Positions 8,449 through 17,718 of a stretch of DNA of 64,000 nt are shown here, piece by piece. A program made the translations under genes and the position numbers. Location: assembly GCF_003013475.1 (NCBI RefSeq), contig NZ_PXZO01000027.1, positions 62,001-126,000 of the forward strand, given 5' to 3'. A model generated the notes under the pieces. The model saw only the letters and a program-made list of their open reading frames with translations. It was not told the DNA's origin and did not search any database. Positions within the stretch are counted from its first letter, which is position 1. Each line of letters begins with the position of its first letter. Source of the DNA: Brevibacillus porteri. GTDB lineage: Bacteria > Bacillota > Bacilli > Brevibacillales > Brevibacillaceae.

Positions 8449-9582
8449 ATGAAAATTGTAATCGCTCCGGACTCCTTTAAAGGTAGCCTGACTGCCAAAC
8501 AAGTAGGCGAAGCCATTCGCTCAGGGATTCGACGCGTACTCCCGCAAAGTGAACTCCTCGTGAAACCGATGGCTGACGGCGGCGAAGGTACCATGCAATG
8601 CCTGGTCGATGCCACAGACGGAAGAATACTGACCGCCACCGTAAACAACCCGCTCGGACAGGACATTTCTGCTGAATTCGGCATTTTGGGTGACGGTGTA
8701 ACCTGTGTGATCGAAATGGCTGCTGCCTCTGGTCTTTACTTAATTTCTGCCGCAGATTGCAACCCGCTTGTCACGACGACCTATGGCTTTGGTCAATTGA
8801 TTACGGCCGGACTGGATCAAGGCTGCCGCAAGTTCATCCTGGGACTGGGTGGCAGCTCTACCAATGACGGAGGCGCTGGCATGCTCCAAGCTCTCGGATT
8901 TTTGCTACTCGATCAAGACGATCAGCCCCTCTCTTTTGGAGGTGGTGAATTATCACGACTGAGCCGAATTGATACGAGTCAGGTTGATAAGCGGCTGGCT
9001 GACTGTCAGTTCGTCATTGCGTGTGATGTCACCAATCCTTTTGTTGGACCCAATGGCGCTTCTCACGTTTTCGGCCCGCAAAAAGGAGCCACAACGGAAA
9101 TGGTCCTGCAATTAGATGATCATTTGCGCCATTTCGCTGACTTGATCGAAGAGACCCGCGGCATCGCCATTCACGATTTACCTGGGACAGGTGCTGCGGG
9201 TGGTGTCGCTGGTGCCCTTCTTGCTTTTCTGAATGGCCAGCTGCGTTCTGGGATTGAGATTGTGATCGAGACGACCGGACTCGCGGAAGCCATGGACAAA
9301 GCCACTCTGGTGATCACTGGTGAGGGACAAGTCGACTTCCAGACGGCCCAAGGAAAGACGCCATGTGGAGTTGCCCAAGTCGCAAAACGATACGGCATTC
9401 CCGTCATCGTCCTCGCTGGCTCCATTGGAACTGGCATCGACGCCCTTTATGAAGAAGGCGTTTCTGCCGTTGTCAGCATCACCAACAAACCGATGACGCT
9501 GGATCAATCAATGCGCGAAGCAGCCTCGCTCTTGGAGCAGACAGCCGAACAGGTCATGCGGATTTATAGCTTGAAATCCTGA
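8449..9582 (+). CDS. glxK: Glycerate kinase, GlxK/GarK family
   Basis: 377 aa, normal for the family. Phosphorylates glycerate in glycerate/glyoxylate breakdown. Family signatures are MKIVIAPDSFKGSLTA at the N-terminus, KPMADGGEGTM, GLGGSSTNDGGAGMLQALG and the C-terminal TGEGQVDFQTAQGKTP. ATG at 8449 is chosen because of GATAGGAGG upstream. The transporter that usually accompanies such a kinase is reduced to a remnant directly downstream on the same strand, so this strain may have lost uptake from this locus. Confidence 0.95.
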   Translation: MKIVIAPDSFKGSLTAKQVGEAIRSGIRRVLPQSELLVKPMADGGEGTMQCLVDATDGRILTATVNNPLGQDISAEFGILGDGVTCVIEMAAASGLYLISAADCNPLVTTTYGFGQLITAGLDQGCRKFILGLGGSSTNDGGAGMLQALGFLLLDQDDQPLSFGGGELSRLSRIDTSQVDKRLADCQFVIACDVTNPFVGPNGASHVFGPQKGATTEMVLQLDDHLRHFADLIEETRGIAIHDLPGTGAAGGVAGALLAFLNGQLRSGIEIVIETTGLAEAMDKATLVITGEGQVDFQTAQGKTPCGVAQVAKRYGIPVIVLAGSIGTGIDALYEEGVSAVVSITNKPMTLDQSMREAASLLEQTAEQVMRIYSLKS

Positions 9583-9593
9583 GCGGCATTGTG

Positions 9594-11069
9594 TTAACCG
9601 TATAGGAGTGCATCGACAAGCCTTTGATAGCCGATATCGGAAAAGAAATCGAAAGTGGCTTCGGCGGAATCACTCCCATCAAACTCCTCATCATTTTCGG
9701 TACACAGATCGGCAAAATTTTGGAAAACTCCGGTACTGGTGATGCTTTGGTTGTCATCATCAAAGCAACTCCAATCGTGGACGATGCTAAATGGTTGCAG
9801 GATGGTATCACAGTATTGATTGCTTTTCTCGTCATGATCTCCACCCTTGTCAGGCTCCGCTTGCCTTCGCTCGGGCTGAACGCCATGCTCGGTACCAAGG
9901 CATTCGCGTAAATTTTGACGTTCATGGCAATCGACAGCGGTGCACTGGTCTTTTGGAAGCTCATCCTTTTGTAAAGCTTTTTCAGATTCATAAATGTGAT
10001 TGAGTCTATCTGCTGTTGCACGCCAACTAAATTTATCCAAGGCAATTTGACGAGCTTCTTGCTTCATTTTCAAATACAGTGGCTTATTCATGATCAGCGA
10101 ACAGATCGCATCGGCGAAGGCTTGCGGATTTTTATATTGGTTGATCAACAATCCAGAACGGCCATGCTGAATCACTTCTTTTATGCCCCCGTTTTTCGAG
10201 GCAACGACTGGCAATCCGGAAGACATCGCTTCGACGTTAACAAGGCCGAACGATTCATGCTTTTGCGAAGGACAAATGAACAAATCGGCCTTTCTAAAAA
10301 CACGGTGGATATGACAATGGGGAATCGTACCTAGAAATTCGGCATGTACCCCAATTTTACGAGAGAGCGACTGCAATTGCCTTGCATATTTGCTTGTTGG
10401 TGTTCCTCCTGCAATCATTACTTTGACAGGTTGGGCTACCTGTTTATTCACGAGCTTAACTGCTTGAAGCAATATGGGAACGCCTTTGCGCGGAATCAGC
10501 CTGCCTGCGAACAATAAGGTGAAGGCACCGGAATGAGAGGTTTTTTGAATAGGGGAAAAGCGAGATGTATCCACGCCAAGCCATGCAACCCGGATTTTTC
10601 TCGACATACTAGGAAAACGAGCAGAAAGCCGACTTTCAAGCGAAGAGCTGTTGGTAATAATCAAGTCTGCTTTTCGTAATCCGGCCAGGGTCTCTGCTCG
10701 ACTAGTATGGGGAAAGTTGACAAAAGTCAGTGAGTGAAGATACAAGGACACAGTCGCATTCGGAAACATCGATTTAATCTGCCTGACGAACTCCGGACGG
10801 TTATCAATTTGTAAAACGTCAAATCGGCGTTTTTTCAGGATTTTTTTCACATGGGTCAAATATTTCGCAGGACTGCCGGTAGGAACGCGATATATGTGCA
10901 CCCCATCAATAACAGAATACTTCGGATAACGAGGATGCGCTCTGCTGATGATCGAGACCGAGTGCCACTTACTCAATTCTTTGGCGATCGCCAGAATCGT
11001 AATTTCGACGGACCCCCCAAGAATGGGGGGGACGGGAATTTGCTCGGGGGCGATGATCACGATTTTCAT
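9594..11069 (-). CDS. GT4 glycosyltransferase, CotSA/YtcC-like, with abnormal tail
   Basis: Transfers a sugar from a nucleotide donor. Residues 1-375 form a GT-B glycosyltransferase of family 4: N-terminal MKIVIIAPEQIPVPPILGGS, donor-site motifs LLFAGRLIPRKGV and the E-x7-E motif (HESFGLVNVEAMSSGLPVVA). The N-terminal region resembles Bacillus spore-coat glycosyltransferases such as CotSA (about 377 aa). Here the frame runs on to 491 aa. The last roughly 110 residues (from KDQCTAVDCHERQN) are Asp/Glu/Cys-rich and lie antisense to the permease remnant, so the natural end was probably lost through a deletion. The enzyme part is secure; function of the tail is doubtful. Confidence 0.85.
   Translation of the reverse strand: MKIVIIAPEQIPVPPILGGSVEITILAIAKELSKWHSVSIISRAHPRYPKYSVIDGVHIYRVPTGSPAKYLTHVKKILKKRRFDVLQIDNRPEFVRQIKSMFPNATVSLYLHSLTFVNFPHTSRAETLAGLRKADLIITNSSSLESRLSARFPSMSRKIRVAWLGVDTSRFSPIQKTSHSGAFTLLFAGRLIPRKGVPILLQAVKLVNKQVAQPVKVMIAGGTPTSKYARQLQSLSRKIGVHAEFLGTIPHCHIHRVFRKADLFICPSQKHESFGLVNVEAMSSGLPVVASKNGGIKEVIQHGRSGLLINQYKNPQAFADAICSLIMNKPLYLKMKQEARQIALDKFSWRATADRLNHIYESEKALQKDELPKDQCTAVDCHERQNLRECLGTEHGVQPERRQAEPDKGGDHDEKSNQYCDTILQPFSIVHDWSCFDDDNQSITSTGVFQNFADLCTENDEEFDGSDSAEATFDFFSDIGYQRLVDALLYG
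9606..9911 (+). pseudogene. Remnant of a GntP-like permease
   Basis: The open frame from 9606 reads DKPLIADIGKEIESGFGG, then TPIKLLIIFGTQIGKILENS, then further hydrophobic sequence. The pattern K-x-I-E-x-GFGG...FG...GK-x-L-x-x-SG recalls the GntP gluconate/glycerate permease family from memory. Only about 100 residues remain of an expected 440. There is no proper start codon with a ribosome site, and the rest of the gene is missing on both sides. It follows glycerate kinase by 24 bases on the same strand, where such a permease is often found. The minus-strand glycosyltransferase frame runs antisense through it. The family call is tentative; the plus-strand coding look is clear. Confidence 0.5.
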
Positions 11070-11271
11070 ACCGAACCCTCTCCTGTTTAAGAGCTAGGAC
11101 TTGCAGCATACTCATCAAGTTCCTGCAAAAAAGGACCGATTCTCCTCACTCAAGCAAGTGCCCATCCCATCCGGGAAGAATTCTTCATTCGATAGACACA
11201 CGTACATTTTATGTTTTGGTGATAAGAAGGTGTTGGGCAGGGTGCCTATGGTCTTCAGACATTTTTTAGAA

Positions 11272-11421
11272 TCACTTTGTTTCCCTATGAAGGGTATAGC
11301 GTTTTAGACGCGGGGAGTATTTTTTCAGTTCTAATCGCTCGGGATGATTCCGCTTGTTTTTGGATGTGATATAGTTGCGGTCTCCGGTTTCAGTGCATTG
11401 CAGGGTAACGTTCACGCGCAT
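11272..11421 (-). CDS. rpmG: Ribosomal protein L33, zinc-independent type
   Basis: 49 aa, reading [20 protein letters not shown], then a basic region, then [12 protein letters not shown]. This is the full L33 pattern. The two Cys-x-x-Cys pairs of the zinc form are absent (a single Cys remains in LQCTE; the C-terminal pair is RYTLH), so it is a C-minus paralog. GAGGAGG lies 10 bases before the ATG. It starts 24 bases after the COG0523 GTPase stop and thus sits behind the same Zur-controlled promoter. Known Zur biology: such copies replace zinc L33 when zinc is short, freeing metal. Confidence 0.93.
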   Translation of the reverse strand: MRVNVTLQCTETGDRNYITSKNKRNHPERLELKKYSPRLKRYTLHRETK

Positions 11422-11445
11422 GGATGTCAGCCTCCTCTGTTTTGG

Positions 11446-12660
11446 TTACAATGTCGTCTCGATTACAGCATCTGCTGTTGGGAGTGGATCGGGCAGCTTA
11501 CTCCAGTCCGCCTCGTATTCCTCATCGTTCAAGAGGCATGCATCGAGCTGCTTCACGATTTGCTCCTGGTTCAGATCGATCCCGATAAAGACGAGTTCAA
11601 TAGTTCGATCCCCATGTACGGGATGCCATGTTTGCTGCCAGTCTGGCTCTTCTACCAGAATGGCTTTTTGCTCTTCCGCCGATAACGCTGCTGTCCAATA
11701 GCCAGCCGTTCCGATTTCAATGGATGGTCCCGCCTGGCTGAGTGACATCGCCACGTCATTCCGTGTCGCCAACCAGAAAAAGCCTTTGGCACGCACGACC
11801 TCCTCAGGCCACTCCTCCAACCACTTTTCTAAACGGGCTGGATGAAACGGCCTGCGACTGCGATAAACGAAGGAGGAAATTCCGTACTCGTCCGTCTCAG
11901 GTGTATGCTCTTCCTTTTGCAGCTCAGCAATCCATCCCGCTGATTGACTGGCAGCCTCGAAGTCGAACAGGTTGGTATTCAAAATTTCTTGCGGGTCTAC
12001 CTGCCCACGAACAGCGCGGATGAAGCGAGCATTTGGCTGTAGCTTGCGCAGAACGGCTTCCAGCTGTATTAAATCGTCTGGAGCGACACGATCGCATTTG
12101 TTCAGGATCAACACATCACAGAATTCAATCTGGTCGATTAAAAGATCGGCCACCTCACGGGTATCCTCTTCGCCAACTGCCTGCCCTCTGTCCAAAAGGT
12201 TTTCGCCGGACGAAAAGTCATGCCAGAAGCGGTATGCATCCACTACGGTCACCATCGTGTCCAAGCGGCACAGCGACGATAAATTGATGCCATTTTCTTC
12301 GTCTACGTATGTGAAAGTCTGAGCGACAGGAACCGGCTCGCCTACTCCCGTCGATTCAATCAATATGTAGTCATACCGTCCTTCCAAAGCCAGACGCTCT
12401 ACCTCTGTCAGCAAATCCTCTCGCAAGGTGCAGCAAATGCAGCCATTCGAGAGCTCCACGACCTTTTCGTCCACGCGTGAAAGACCACTGCCCGAGAGGA
12501 TCAGAGAGGCGTCTACGTTTACTTCGCTCAAGTCGTTAACGATCACGGCGACTCGTAGCCCGTCCCGATTGTTCAGGACATGGTTCAGTAGCGTCGTTTT
12601 TCCCGCTCCCAAGTACCCGCTTAGGACTGTGACGGGGATTTTCGTTTCTTTCATGTTCAT
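11446..12660 (-). CDS. yciC: COG0523 (CobW) GTPase, putative zinc metallochaperone
   Basis: 404 aa. Walker [10 protein letters not shown] at 15-23, the metal-binding CxCC motif GCICCTL at 74-77, ESTG switch, NKCD guanine motif and a C-terminal CobW domain ([20 protein letters not shown]). Members of this subgroup deliver zinc to essential proteins during starvation. Two Zur-like boxes flank the promoter, matching the regulation of Bacillus YciC/ZagA. ATG at 12660 follows AAGGAG. The C-minus L33 gene follows in the same unit. Role in zinc limitation is a strong inference from motif plus operators. Confidence 0.92.
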   Translation of the reverse strand: MNMKETKIPVTVLSGYLGAGKTTLLNHVLNNRDGLRVAVIVNDLSEVNVDASLILSGSGLSRVDEKVVELSNGCICCTLREDLLTEVERLALEGRYDYILIESTGVGEPVPVAQTFTYVDEENGINLSSLCRLDTMVTVVDAYRFWHDFSSGENLLDRGQAVGEEDTREVADLLIDQIEFCDVLILNKCDRVAPDDLIQLEAVLRKLQPNARFIRAVRGQVDPQEILNTNLFDFEAASQSAGWIAELQKEEHTPETDEYGISSFVYRSRRPFHPARLEKWLEEWPEEVVRAKGFFWLATRNDVAMSLSQAGPSIEIGTAGYWTAALSAEEQKAILVEEPDWQQTWHPVHGDRTIELVFIGIDLNQEQIVKQLDACLLNDEEYEADWSKLPDPLPTADAVIETTL

Positions 12661-12686
12661 GCTGGGTTCTCCTTTTTGTTTTACTT

Positions 12687-12707
12687 AAAGCGTAATCATT
12701 ACGATTT
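12687..12707. promoter_or_regulatory. Zur box, proximal
   Basis: GCGTAATCATTACGA within AAA...TTT matches the 7-1-7 Zur consensus TCGTAATnATTACGA at 14 of 15 positions. It lies downstream of the predicted -10, where a repressor would block transcription. Confidence 0.88.
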
Positions 12708-12714
12708 GTTTGTT

Positions 12715-12744
12715 ATCATAACGCATCGAAATACCCGAAGTCAA
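12715..12744 (-). promoter_or_regulatory. Promoter of the zinc-starvation operon
   Basis: On the minus strand TTGACT, 18 bases, then TATGAT. It is bracketed by two Zur boxes. Confidence 0.7.
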
Positions 12745-12747
12745 TAT

Positions 12748-12768
12748 AAAACGTAATAATTACGATTT
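12748..12768. promoter_or_regulatory. Zur box, distal
   Basis: ACGTAATAATTACGA within AAAA...TTT again matches the 7-1-7 Zur consensus except at its first base. It sits just upstream of the -35. Confidence 0.88.
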
Positions 12769-12856
12769 AATTACCGGAGAATAACCTTTATTTCTCCTTT
12801 CGGAATGACTTTTCACGAATAATCCTGCAAGATGGCTAATGCCTGCAAATTTGTAT

Positions 12857-12892
12857 TAAAAAAAATCAGCCAGATTTCACTCTGACTGATTT
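12857..12892 (-). terminator. Terminator after the secreted-protein gene
   Basis: Minus-strand stem AAATCAG(T)CAGA/TCTG(G)CTGATTT with a T8 tail, 18 bases past the stop of the gene at 12910. Confidence 0.85.
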
Positions 12893-12909
12893 CCTCCACA
12901 CCTACTCCA

Positions 12910-13866
12910 TTATTGTTTTTTCGCCTTATTCATCCCAATCGCTTCCCCATAAACCCCAATAACTGGCTGGTACGCCTCACGATCATTTAATTTCCCCTGC
13001 TCGACGACTGGCTGCAGGCTATTTTTTTTCCATGTAAGTTGACTGTATACATGACCTGTCGCAGTCGGCATCGTGACGAGGATGTCTTTTACCTGATCGG
13101 CATTGCCATCCGTGATGGCGAGCTTCGGAAGAACACCGCTGTCTCGTTTTCCTACAGAGATAAACGTCTGGTGATTATCCTTTCCTCCGCGAACCACGAC
13201 ACGCAGGTTATGGGCCGTCTGATTCATCGATACGCCCATCTTATCGCCTACAAGCAAAATGTGATCCTTAATATTGTCTCCGGTCACATCTGCATACTTC
13301 GAATCAAGGACAAAGGTACTATCGTTGCCCAAATTGAAGCCGCTATTGATCGTCACATCTGGCGACGGCATATTGTCCCAGTCTGCTTTTTGAACCGTTA
13401 CCTGTAAAAGCTGCGGCTGTTTATTGACGATGTTCCACACACTGGTCGCCACTGCCAAGCGATCCTCCGTATTCAGCCCCCACAAGGTTTGCTTGCCTAT
13501 ATAACGCAGGTTGCCTTTCGTATCCCGGAATGGCACCAACTCCACCAGCTTTTGCGTATATCCATCGGTTGCCTTTTGCAGCTTTCCATTGGCATGATAA
13601 ATCCCTTGCCTCACGTACGTAGCCTTATTGTCCGATATATCTACTGTACTCGTCGCTTTCGTTTTTGCATTCGTTACTTTTGCCACAAATCCATCGATAA
13701 ATTGTATGCTGAACGGGATATTTTGCTCTGGTTGCAATAAAACTACTGGCGCGTACGCTTGCGATTGGGTGCCACTCGCTTGAACCAGGTCAGCCCCAAC
13801 GCCCGAAGCCATGAGAACCGCACCGCTGCAAAGAACTGCCGCCATCGTTTTGTGCCATGCTTTCAT
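12910..13866 (-). CDS. Secreted protein with VCBS/FG-GAP-like repeats
   Basis: 318 aa. ATG at 13866 (AAGGAGGAG upstream) begins a clear signal peptide (MKAWHKTMAAVLCSGAVLMA, cleavage probably after VQASG). Two acidic loops, DVTGDNIKDHILLVGD and ITDGNADQVKDILVTM, look like the calcium-loop repeats of FG-GAP/VCBS proteins. It is divergent from a lipoprotein gene with similar acidic repeats about 255 bases away; the two may have related extracytoplasmic roles. No enzyme motif is visible. Confidence 0.75.
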   Translation of the reverse strand: MKAWHKTMAAVLCSGAVLMASGVGADLVQASGTQSQAYAPVVLLQPEQNIPFSIQFIDGFVAKVTNAKTKATSTVDISDNKATYVRQGIYHANGKLQKATDGYTQKLVELVPFRDTKGNLRYIGKQTLWGLNTEDRLAVATSVWNIVNKQPQLLQVTVQKADWDNMPSPDVTINSGFNLGNDSTFVLDSKYADVTGDNIKDHILLVGDKMGVSMNQTAHNLRVVVRGGKDNHQTFISVGKRDSGVLPKLAITDGNADQVKDILVTMPTATGHVYSQLTWKKNSLQPVVEQGKLNDREAYQPVIGVYGEAIGMNKAKKQ

Positions 13867-14121
13867 CCTATTCTCCTCCTTCGTATAGATAACATCCAAC
13901 TCCGATCCTACATTTTTAAACGAAATTGTTAGGTCAATTGTTGCTAGTAATATACTCCCTGTTCTTTCGCACTTTTTTCCTGTATAAGGAAGGTCAGAGC
14001 ACGTTCACTCGTTCATGAAAAAGCTCGAAAACGGGTTTTTTTACCGTTTTGCAACAATTTTGCTGGATGGGCAAGCTACAATATAGTCAAATGGATGCAG
14101 CAACAGAAAGGAACATTTGAA

Positions 14122-15486
14122 ATGAAAAAGGCTTGGCTCGTAACGACAGCACTCTGCGCCTCGCTTGTTAGCGGTTGCGGACTCACAGATACACCCAATG
14201 AATTGATGCGCGCCCCATCAGCAGACGGCGATCAAAAATCGATCAATCAGGCCGTCATGCAATTTTTGCCGGCTGGGTCACAATTATCTGTTCCTCTACA
14301 TCCCGCAGAAGCCAGTGCCGTCTCCCTACAGGATCTAAACGGAGATGGGATTGCGGAGGTAGTCGCTTTTTACAAAACAGAAAAAACCGACTACGAAATC
14401 GGTGTGCTTGTGCTTACCCAAAAGCAAGGAAACTGGGAAAAGCTCTCCTCCTTTACTGGTGTCGGCAGCGAATTGGATTACGTCTCCTTTCAAGATCTCA
14501 CAGGTGACAAAGTTCCGGATATGCTGATTGGAATGGGTGGCGGCGAAGATTTGAACAAGGAACTCTCCGTTTATTCGCTAGCGAATAATATGACTCAGGA
14601 ATTGATGAAGCAGCCCTATTCCATTATGGCAGTAGGTGATTTGACAGGAGATGATCACGCGGATCTCGCTCTCGTTGTTCTTGATAAAAATAACTTCACA
14701 TCCAAAGCCGAGCTGTATGGGGCGGCGAGCGGCACAATCGCTAAAAAGACTGAGTTAGCCCTAGACGGATATGTAAATGGTTACTATCAGGCTATCATCG
14801 GAAAAGCTTCGCCAACCCGAAACGGACTATTTATTGATGCTGGATTAGGTGCTCACTCTGCTTCTACTGAACTACTCCTCTGGGACAATGGACAACTCTC
14901 CAACCCTTTGGCAAAAATAGAAGGAGAGATGGATCTGACCTTCAAGCCATATTCTTTGGAAAGTGAAGATATCAACGGTGATGGCATCATCGAGATCGGC
15001 ACGAAAATACAACCTGCTGGGACAGAGGATTTGGCCATGGCAGAGATCCCTTGGGTCTCCTCCTACTTCCAATGGGACGGGAAAACGGGCTTGAAACACA
15101 TCGAGGATCATTATCAAAATTACACACAAGGGTTTGACCTCAAGATTCCGGAAAAATGGGGCGAAAAATACACCATCTCCATCAACCATGATACGAATCC
15201 GTTTCTCGTCCGATTCCTTTATTACGGAGCGAATGGAAAAAATAAGGCAGAATTACTAACGCTGCAAAGCATCCCCCAAAACGAATGGATGAAATTTGAA
15301 AACGGATTGAAGCAAAAACAAGTTCCCTACATTTTGCTGAAGGAAGAGGGAAAACAAGTCTTAATCGCCATTTTACCGCAAACGACACCTACCCTTGGGA
15401 AGGCTGCTCTCGCGGAATATCGATCGATGCAGCTTACCGCAGAGGAAGTTCGTCAGCTCTACAAACCGATAACGAGCCGGGAATAA
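14122..15486 (+). CDS. Lipoprotein with FG-GAP/VCBS-like repeats
   Basis: 454 aa. ATG at 14122, preceded by AAAGGA, opens a lipoprotein signal with lipobox LVSGC (Cys near residue 19). Acidic repeats DLNGDGIAEVVAFY, DLTGDKVPDMLIGM, DLTGDDHADLALVV and DINGDGIIEIGTKI occur about every 50-100 residues, as in beta-propeller integrin-like repeats. It precedes a two-component system by 37 bases on the same strand and is probably co-transcribed, so it may be an accessory sensor or a target of that system. No catalytic motif seen. Confidence 0.8.
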   Translation: MKKAWLVTTALCASLVSGCGLTDTPNELMRAPSADGDQKSINQAVMQFLPAGSQLSVPLHPAEASAVSLQDLNGDGIAEVVAFYKTEKTDYEIGVLVLTQKQGNWEKLSSFTGVGSELDYVSFQDLTGDKVPDMLIGMGGGEDLNKELSVYSLANNMTQELMKQPYSIMAVGDLTGDDHADLALVVLDKNNFTSKAELYGAASGTIAKKTELALDGYVNGYYQAIIGKASPTRNGLFIDAGLGAHSASTELLLWDNGQLSNPLAKIEGEMDLTFKPYSLESEDINGDGIIEIGTKIQPAGTEDLAMAEIPWVSSYFQWDGKTGLKHIEDHYQNYTQGFDLKIPEKWGEKYTISINHDTNPFLVRFLYYGANGKNKAELLTLQSIPQNEWMKFENGLKQKQVPYILLKEEGKQVLIAILPQTTPTLGKAALAEYRSMQLTAEEVRQLYKPITSRE

Positions 15487-15523
15487 AGTGAAATAGTAAA
15501 TCCTTATCAAGGAGATTTGCCCT

Positions 15524-16231
15524 ATGAAGGTTCTATTACTGGAAGACGAGAAATCCATCCGAGATTTTGTGCGCATTAATCTCAAACGCGAGGGCTATGA
15601 GGTAATCGAGGCTGGCACCGGAGAAGAGGCACTTGATCTCGCAGATCAACAATCGGACATCGTCATTGCAATTCTCGACGTCATGCTCCCCGGCATTGAT
15701 GGCTTCGAAGTATGCGGGCAGCTGCGCAAAAAATATCCGCGTCTCGGGATCATTATGCTGACAGCTAAAAGCCAGGAGCTGGACAAAGTCATGGGTCTCG
15801 AATTCGGAGCAGACGATTACGTCTCCAAGCCATTTAGCCCTGCGGAACTGCTAGCCCGTGTCAAAGCGTTGCACCGCAGATTGACACCCATTCCTGAGGC
15901 TGAGGACAAAAATGAAATTAACATTGCCCCCTTCACGCTGTTGCTCGATGAACGCAAGCTGATTCGGGTGGAACAAGAAATTGACCTCACGCCAAAAGAA
16001 TTTGCCATCATTAAACTACTCGCTGAAAATGCGAACAAAGCCATCAGTCGCGACGAGATTTTGACAGCAGTTTGGGGTCAATTTTTTGTCGGGGACTTAA
16101 AAATCGTGGATGTGAATATCCGCAGAATCCGGCAAAAAATTGAGGACGATCCGGCTCATCCAGCTTTCTTGGAGACAGTCTGGGGGTATGGCTACCTGTG
16201 GCGAAAGGACGTCCCCGATGAAAGGCATTAA
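15524..16231 (+). CDS. OmpR/PhoB-family response regulator
   Basis: 235 aa. Receiver domain with acidic pocket LLEDEK, phosphorylated Asp52 (LDVMLPG), Thr (MLTAK) and Lys (SKPF). The C-terminal winged helix (DLTPKEFAIIKLLAENANKA, ETVWGYGYLWR) binds DNA. CAAGGAG precedes the ATG. Its end overlaps the start of the histidine kinase by 14 bases, so they form a cognate pair. Confidence 0.95.
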   Translation: MKVLLLEDEKSIRDFVRINLKREGYEVIEAGTGEEALDLADQQSDIVIAILDVMLPGIDGFEVCGQLRKKYPRLGIIMLTAKSQELDKVMGLEFGADDYVSKPFSPAELLARVKALHRRLTPIPEAEDKNEINIAPFTLLLDERKLIRVEQEIDLTPKEFAIIKLLAENANKAISRDEILTAVWGQFFVGDLKIVDVNIRRIRQKIEDDPAHPAFLETVWGYGYLWRKDVPDERH

Positions 16232-17612
16232 GAGTAGGCTGGTTCTTCATTTCGGCCTGATCCTCCTTTTAATCGTACTGCTCTTGGAAGGACTGTTTTA
16301 CTGGGCCGTTCATACGTATTACATCGGGACTGCGACCGAAGCATTAGTGACCCGCAGCACGACCTTCACCAATTTTATTAACAAGTACGCCACTGGCTAT
16401 CGGTTAAAAGACAAAGCACGCTACATTTTGGAAAATGTTTCGAATCAGGAATACGCCAAAATTGAGGTCTTGGACCCAGGAGGAAAAGTCATTCTCAACT
16501 CCTACGGCTTTCAGACCAGCGAGATCATCAATACCCCTGACGTCATGGATGCCATCAAGGGACAAAGTGGTCTCTACATCGGGAAAAGTCCACAGTCGCG
16601 GGAGCGTGTCATCGCGGTGTCCAATCCACTAACGTACAGCGGAGAATTTGTAGGCGTTCTGCGATACACGATCTCCGCTGAACCGCTCTATCAAGCAGTC
16701 AATCGCATTGCCTTGTACGGGGCAGGCGTTGGGACAAGCGTAGTCGTCCTCGCTTTTGCGCTCAGCCTACTCATGGCAAAACGAATCGTCGACCCTATCG
16801 AAGATTTAACGAGTGCGGCTAAACAAATGGCGGAAGGAAATTTCGCTGTCCGCGCGCCAAAACGATTCGATGATGAGGTAGGAACCCTCGCGGACACTTT
16901 CAATTACATGGCAGCGGAGATCGGGAAAAACGAAAAGCTGAAAAATGACTTCATCTCCTCTGTCTCCCATGAGTTGCGTACCCCACTTACGTCGATTAAA
17001 GGATGGGGCGAAACGCTCATTTCGGGCGGTCTGGAAGAGCCTGAAGAGACGATGCTCGGTCTGGAAGTCATCTCCAAGGAGACAGATCGTTTGATCGGGC
17101 TCGTCGAGGAATTGCTCGATTTCTCGAAGTTTCAATCCGGTGAGATGAATTTGTCCCGCGAACGCATGGATGTCCGAGAGCTTCTCAATGATTTGCATCT
17201 TCAATTTTCAGTACGTGCCAATGCGAAACAAATCGAGTTGAAGCTAGAGACTCCCCCTACCCCACTCATGGTTTTGGGAGACCCGAATCGGCTGAAGCAA
17301 GTTTTTGTGAATCTATTGGACAACGCGTTGAAATTCACGCCACAAAATGGCTCGATCGTCATCGCAGCTTCCTTGTCAGGCGATAGGCTCCTTGTCACCG
17401 TCACGGATACTGGTGAAGGCATTAACCAGGAAGACCTGCCGCATGTCACAGAAAAGTTTTTCAAGGGACGCTCCAAGCTCTCCGGTAGTGGTCTGGGATT
17501 GGCGATCTGCAAAGAGATCATTCACCTCCATGCCGGGCGGTTTTCGGTCAGCAGCGCCCTTGGTCAAGGAACATCGATTATGGTGGATTTACCGTTGTTG
17601 GCGAATCAATAA
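16218..17612 (+). CDS. Sensor histidine kinase, HAMP/HisKA type
   Basis: 464 aa. First membrane segment at residues 8-30, an extracytoplasmic domain of about 130 residues (PAS-like), second membrane segment at 166-188, HAMP, HisKA with His251 (SSVSHELRTPLTS), then HATPase_c with N-box NLLDNALKF, DTGEGI and GSGLGLAICKEI. Start at 16218 overlaps the regulator gene. Partner is the adjacent OmpR-type regulator; the upstream lipoprotein may feed the signal. Stimulus unknown. Confidence 0.94.
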   Translation: MKGIKSRLVLHFGLILLLIVLLLEGLFYWAVHTYYIGTATEALVTRSTTFTNFINKYATGYRLKDKARYILENVSNQEYAKIEVLDPGGKVILNSYGFQTSEIINTPDVMDAIKGQSGLYIGKSPQSRERVIAVSNPLTYSGEFVGVLRYTISAEPLYQAVNRIALYGAGVGTSVVVLAFALSLLMAKRIVDPIEDLTSAAKQMAEGNFAVRAPKRFDDEVGTLADTFNYMAAEIGKNEKLKNDFISSVSHELRTPLTSIKGWGETLISGGLEEPEETMLGLEVISKETDRLIGLVEELLDFSKFQSGEMNLSRERMDVRELLNDLHLQFSVRANAKQIELKLETPPTPLMVLGDPNRLKQVFVNLLDNALKFTPQNGSIVIAASLSGDRLLVTVTDTGEGINQEDLPHVTEKFFKGRSKLSGSGLGLAICKEIIHLHAGRFSVSSALGQGTSIMVDLPLLANQ

Positions 17613-17652
17613 GGCAGGAAGAGCGAATAGCTCTCCTGGAGAAGATATGACA

Positions 17653-17701
17653 AAAAAACTCATCCTTGCCGCATTGAATATGAGGCGTGGATGAGTTTTT
17701 T
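17653..17701. terminator. Terminator between kinase and nitroreductase
   Basis: Stem AAAAAACTCATCC/GGATGAGTTTTTT around a 23-base loop; works in both directions between convergent genes. Confidence 0.85.
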
Positions 17702-17718
17702 GCTGTTGGAACACGATA

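Noticed and set aside
9554..10045. Third open frame on the minus strand across the GT tail (163 codons)
   Set aside because: Low-complexity, antisense-like composition and no ribosome site; the plus strand of the same DNA reads far better as protein.
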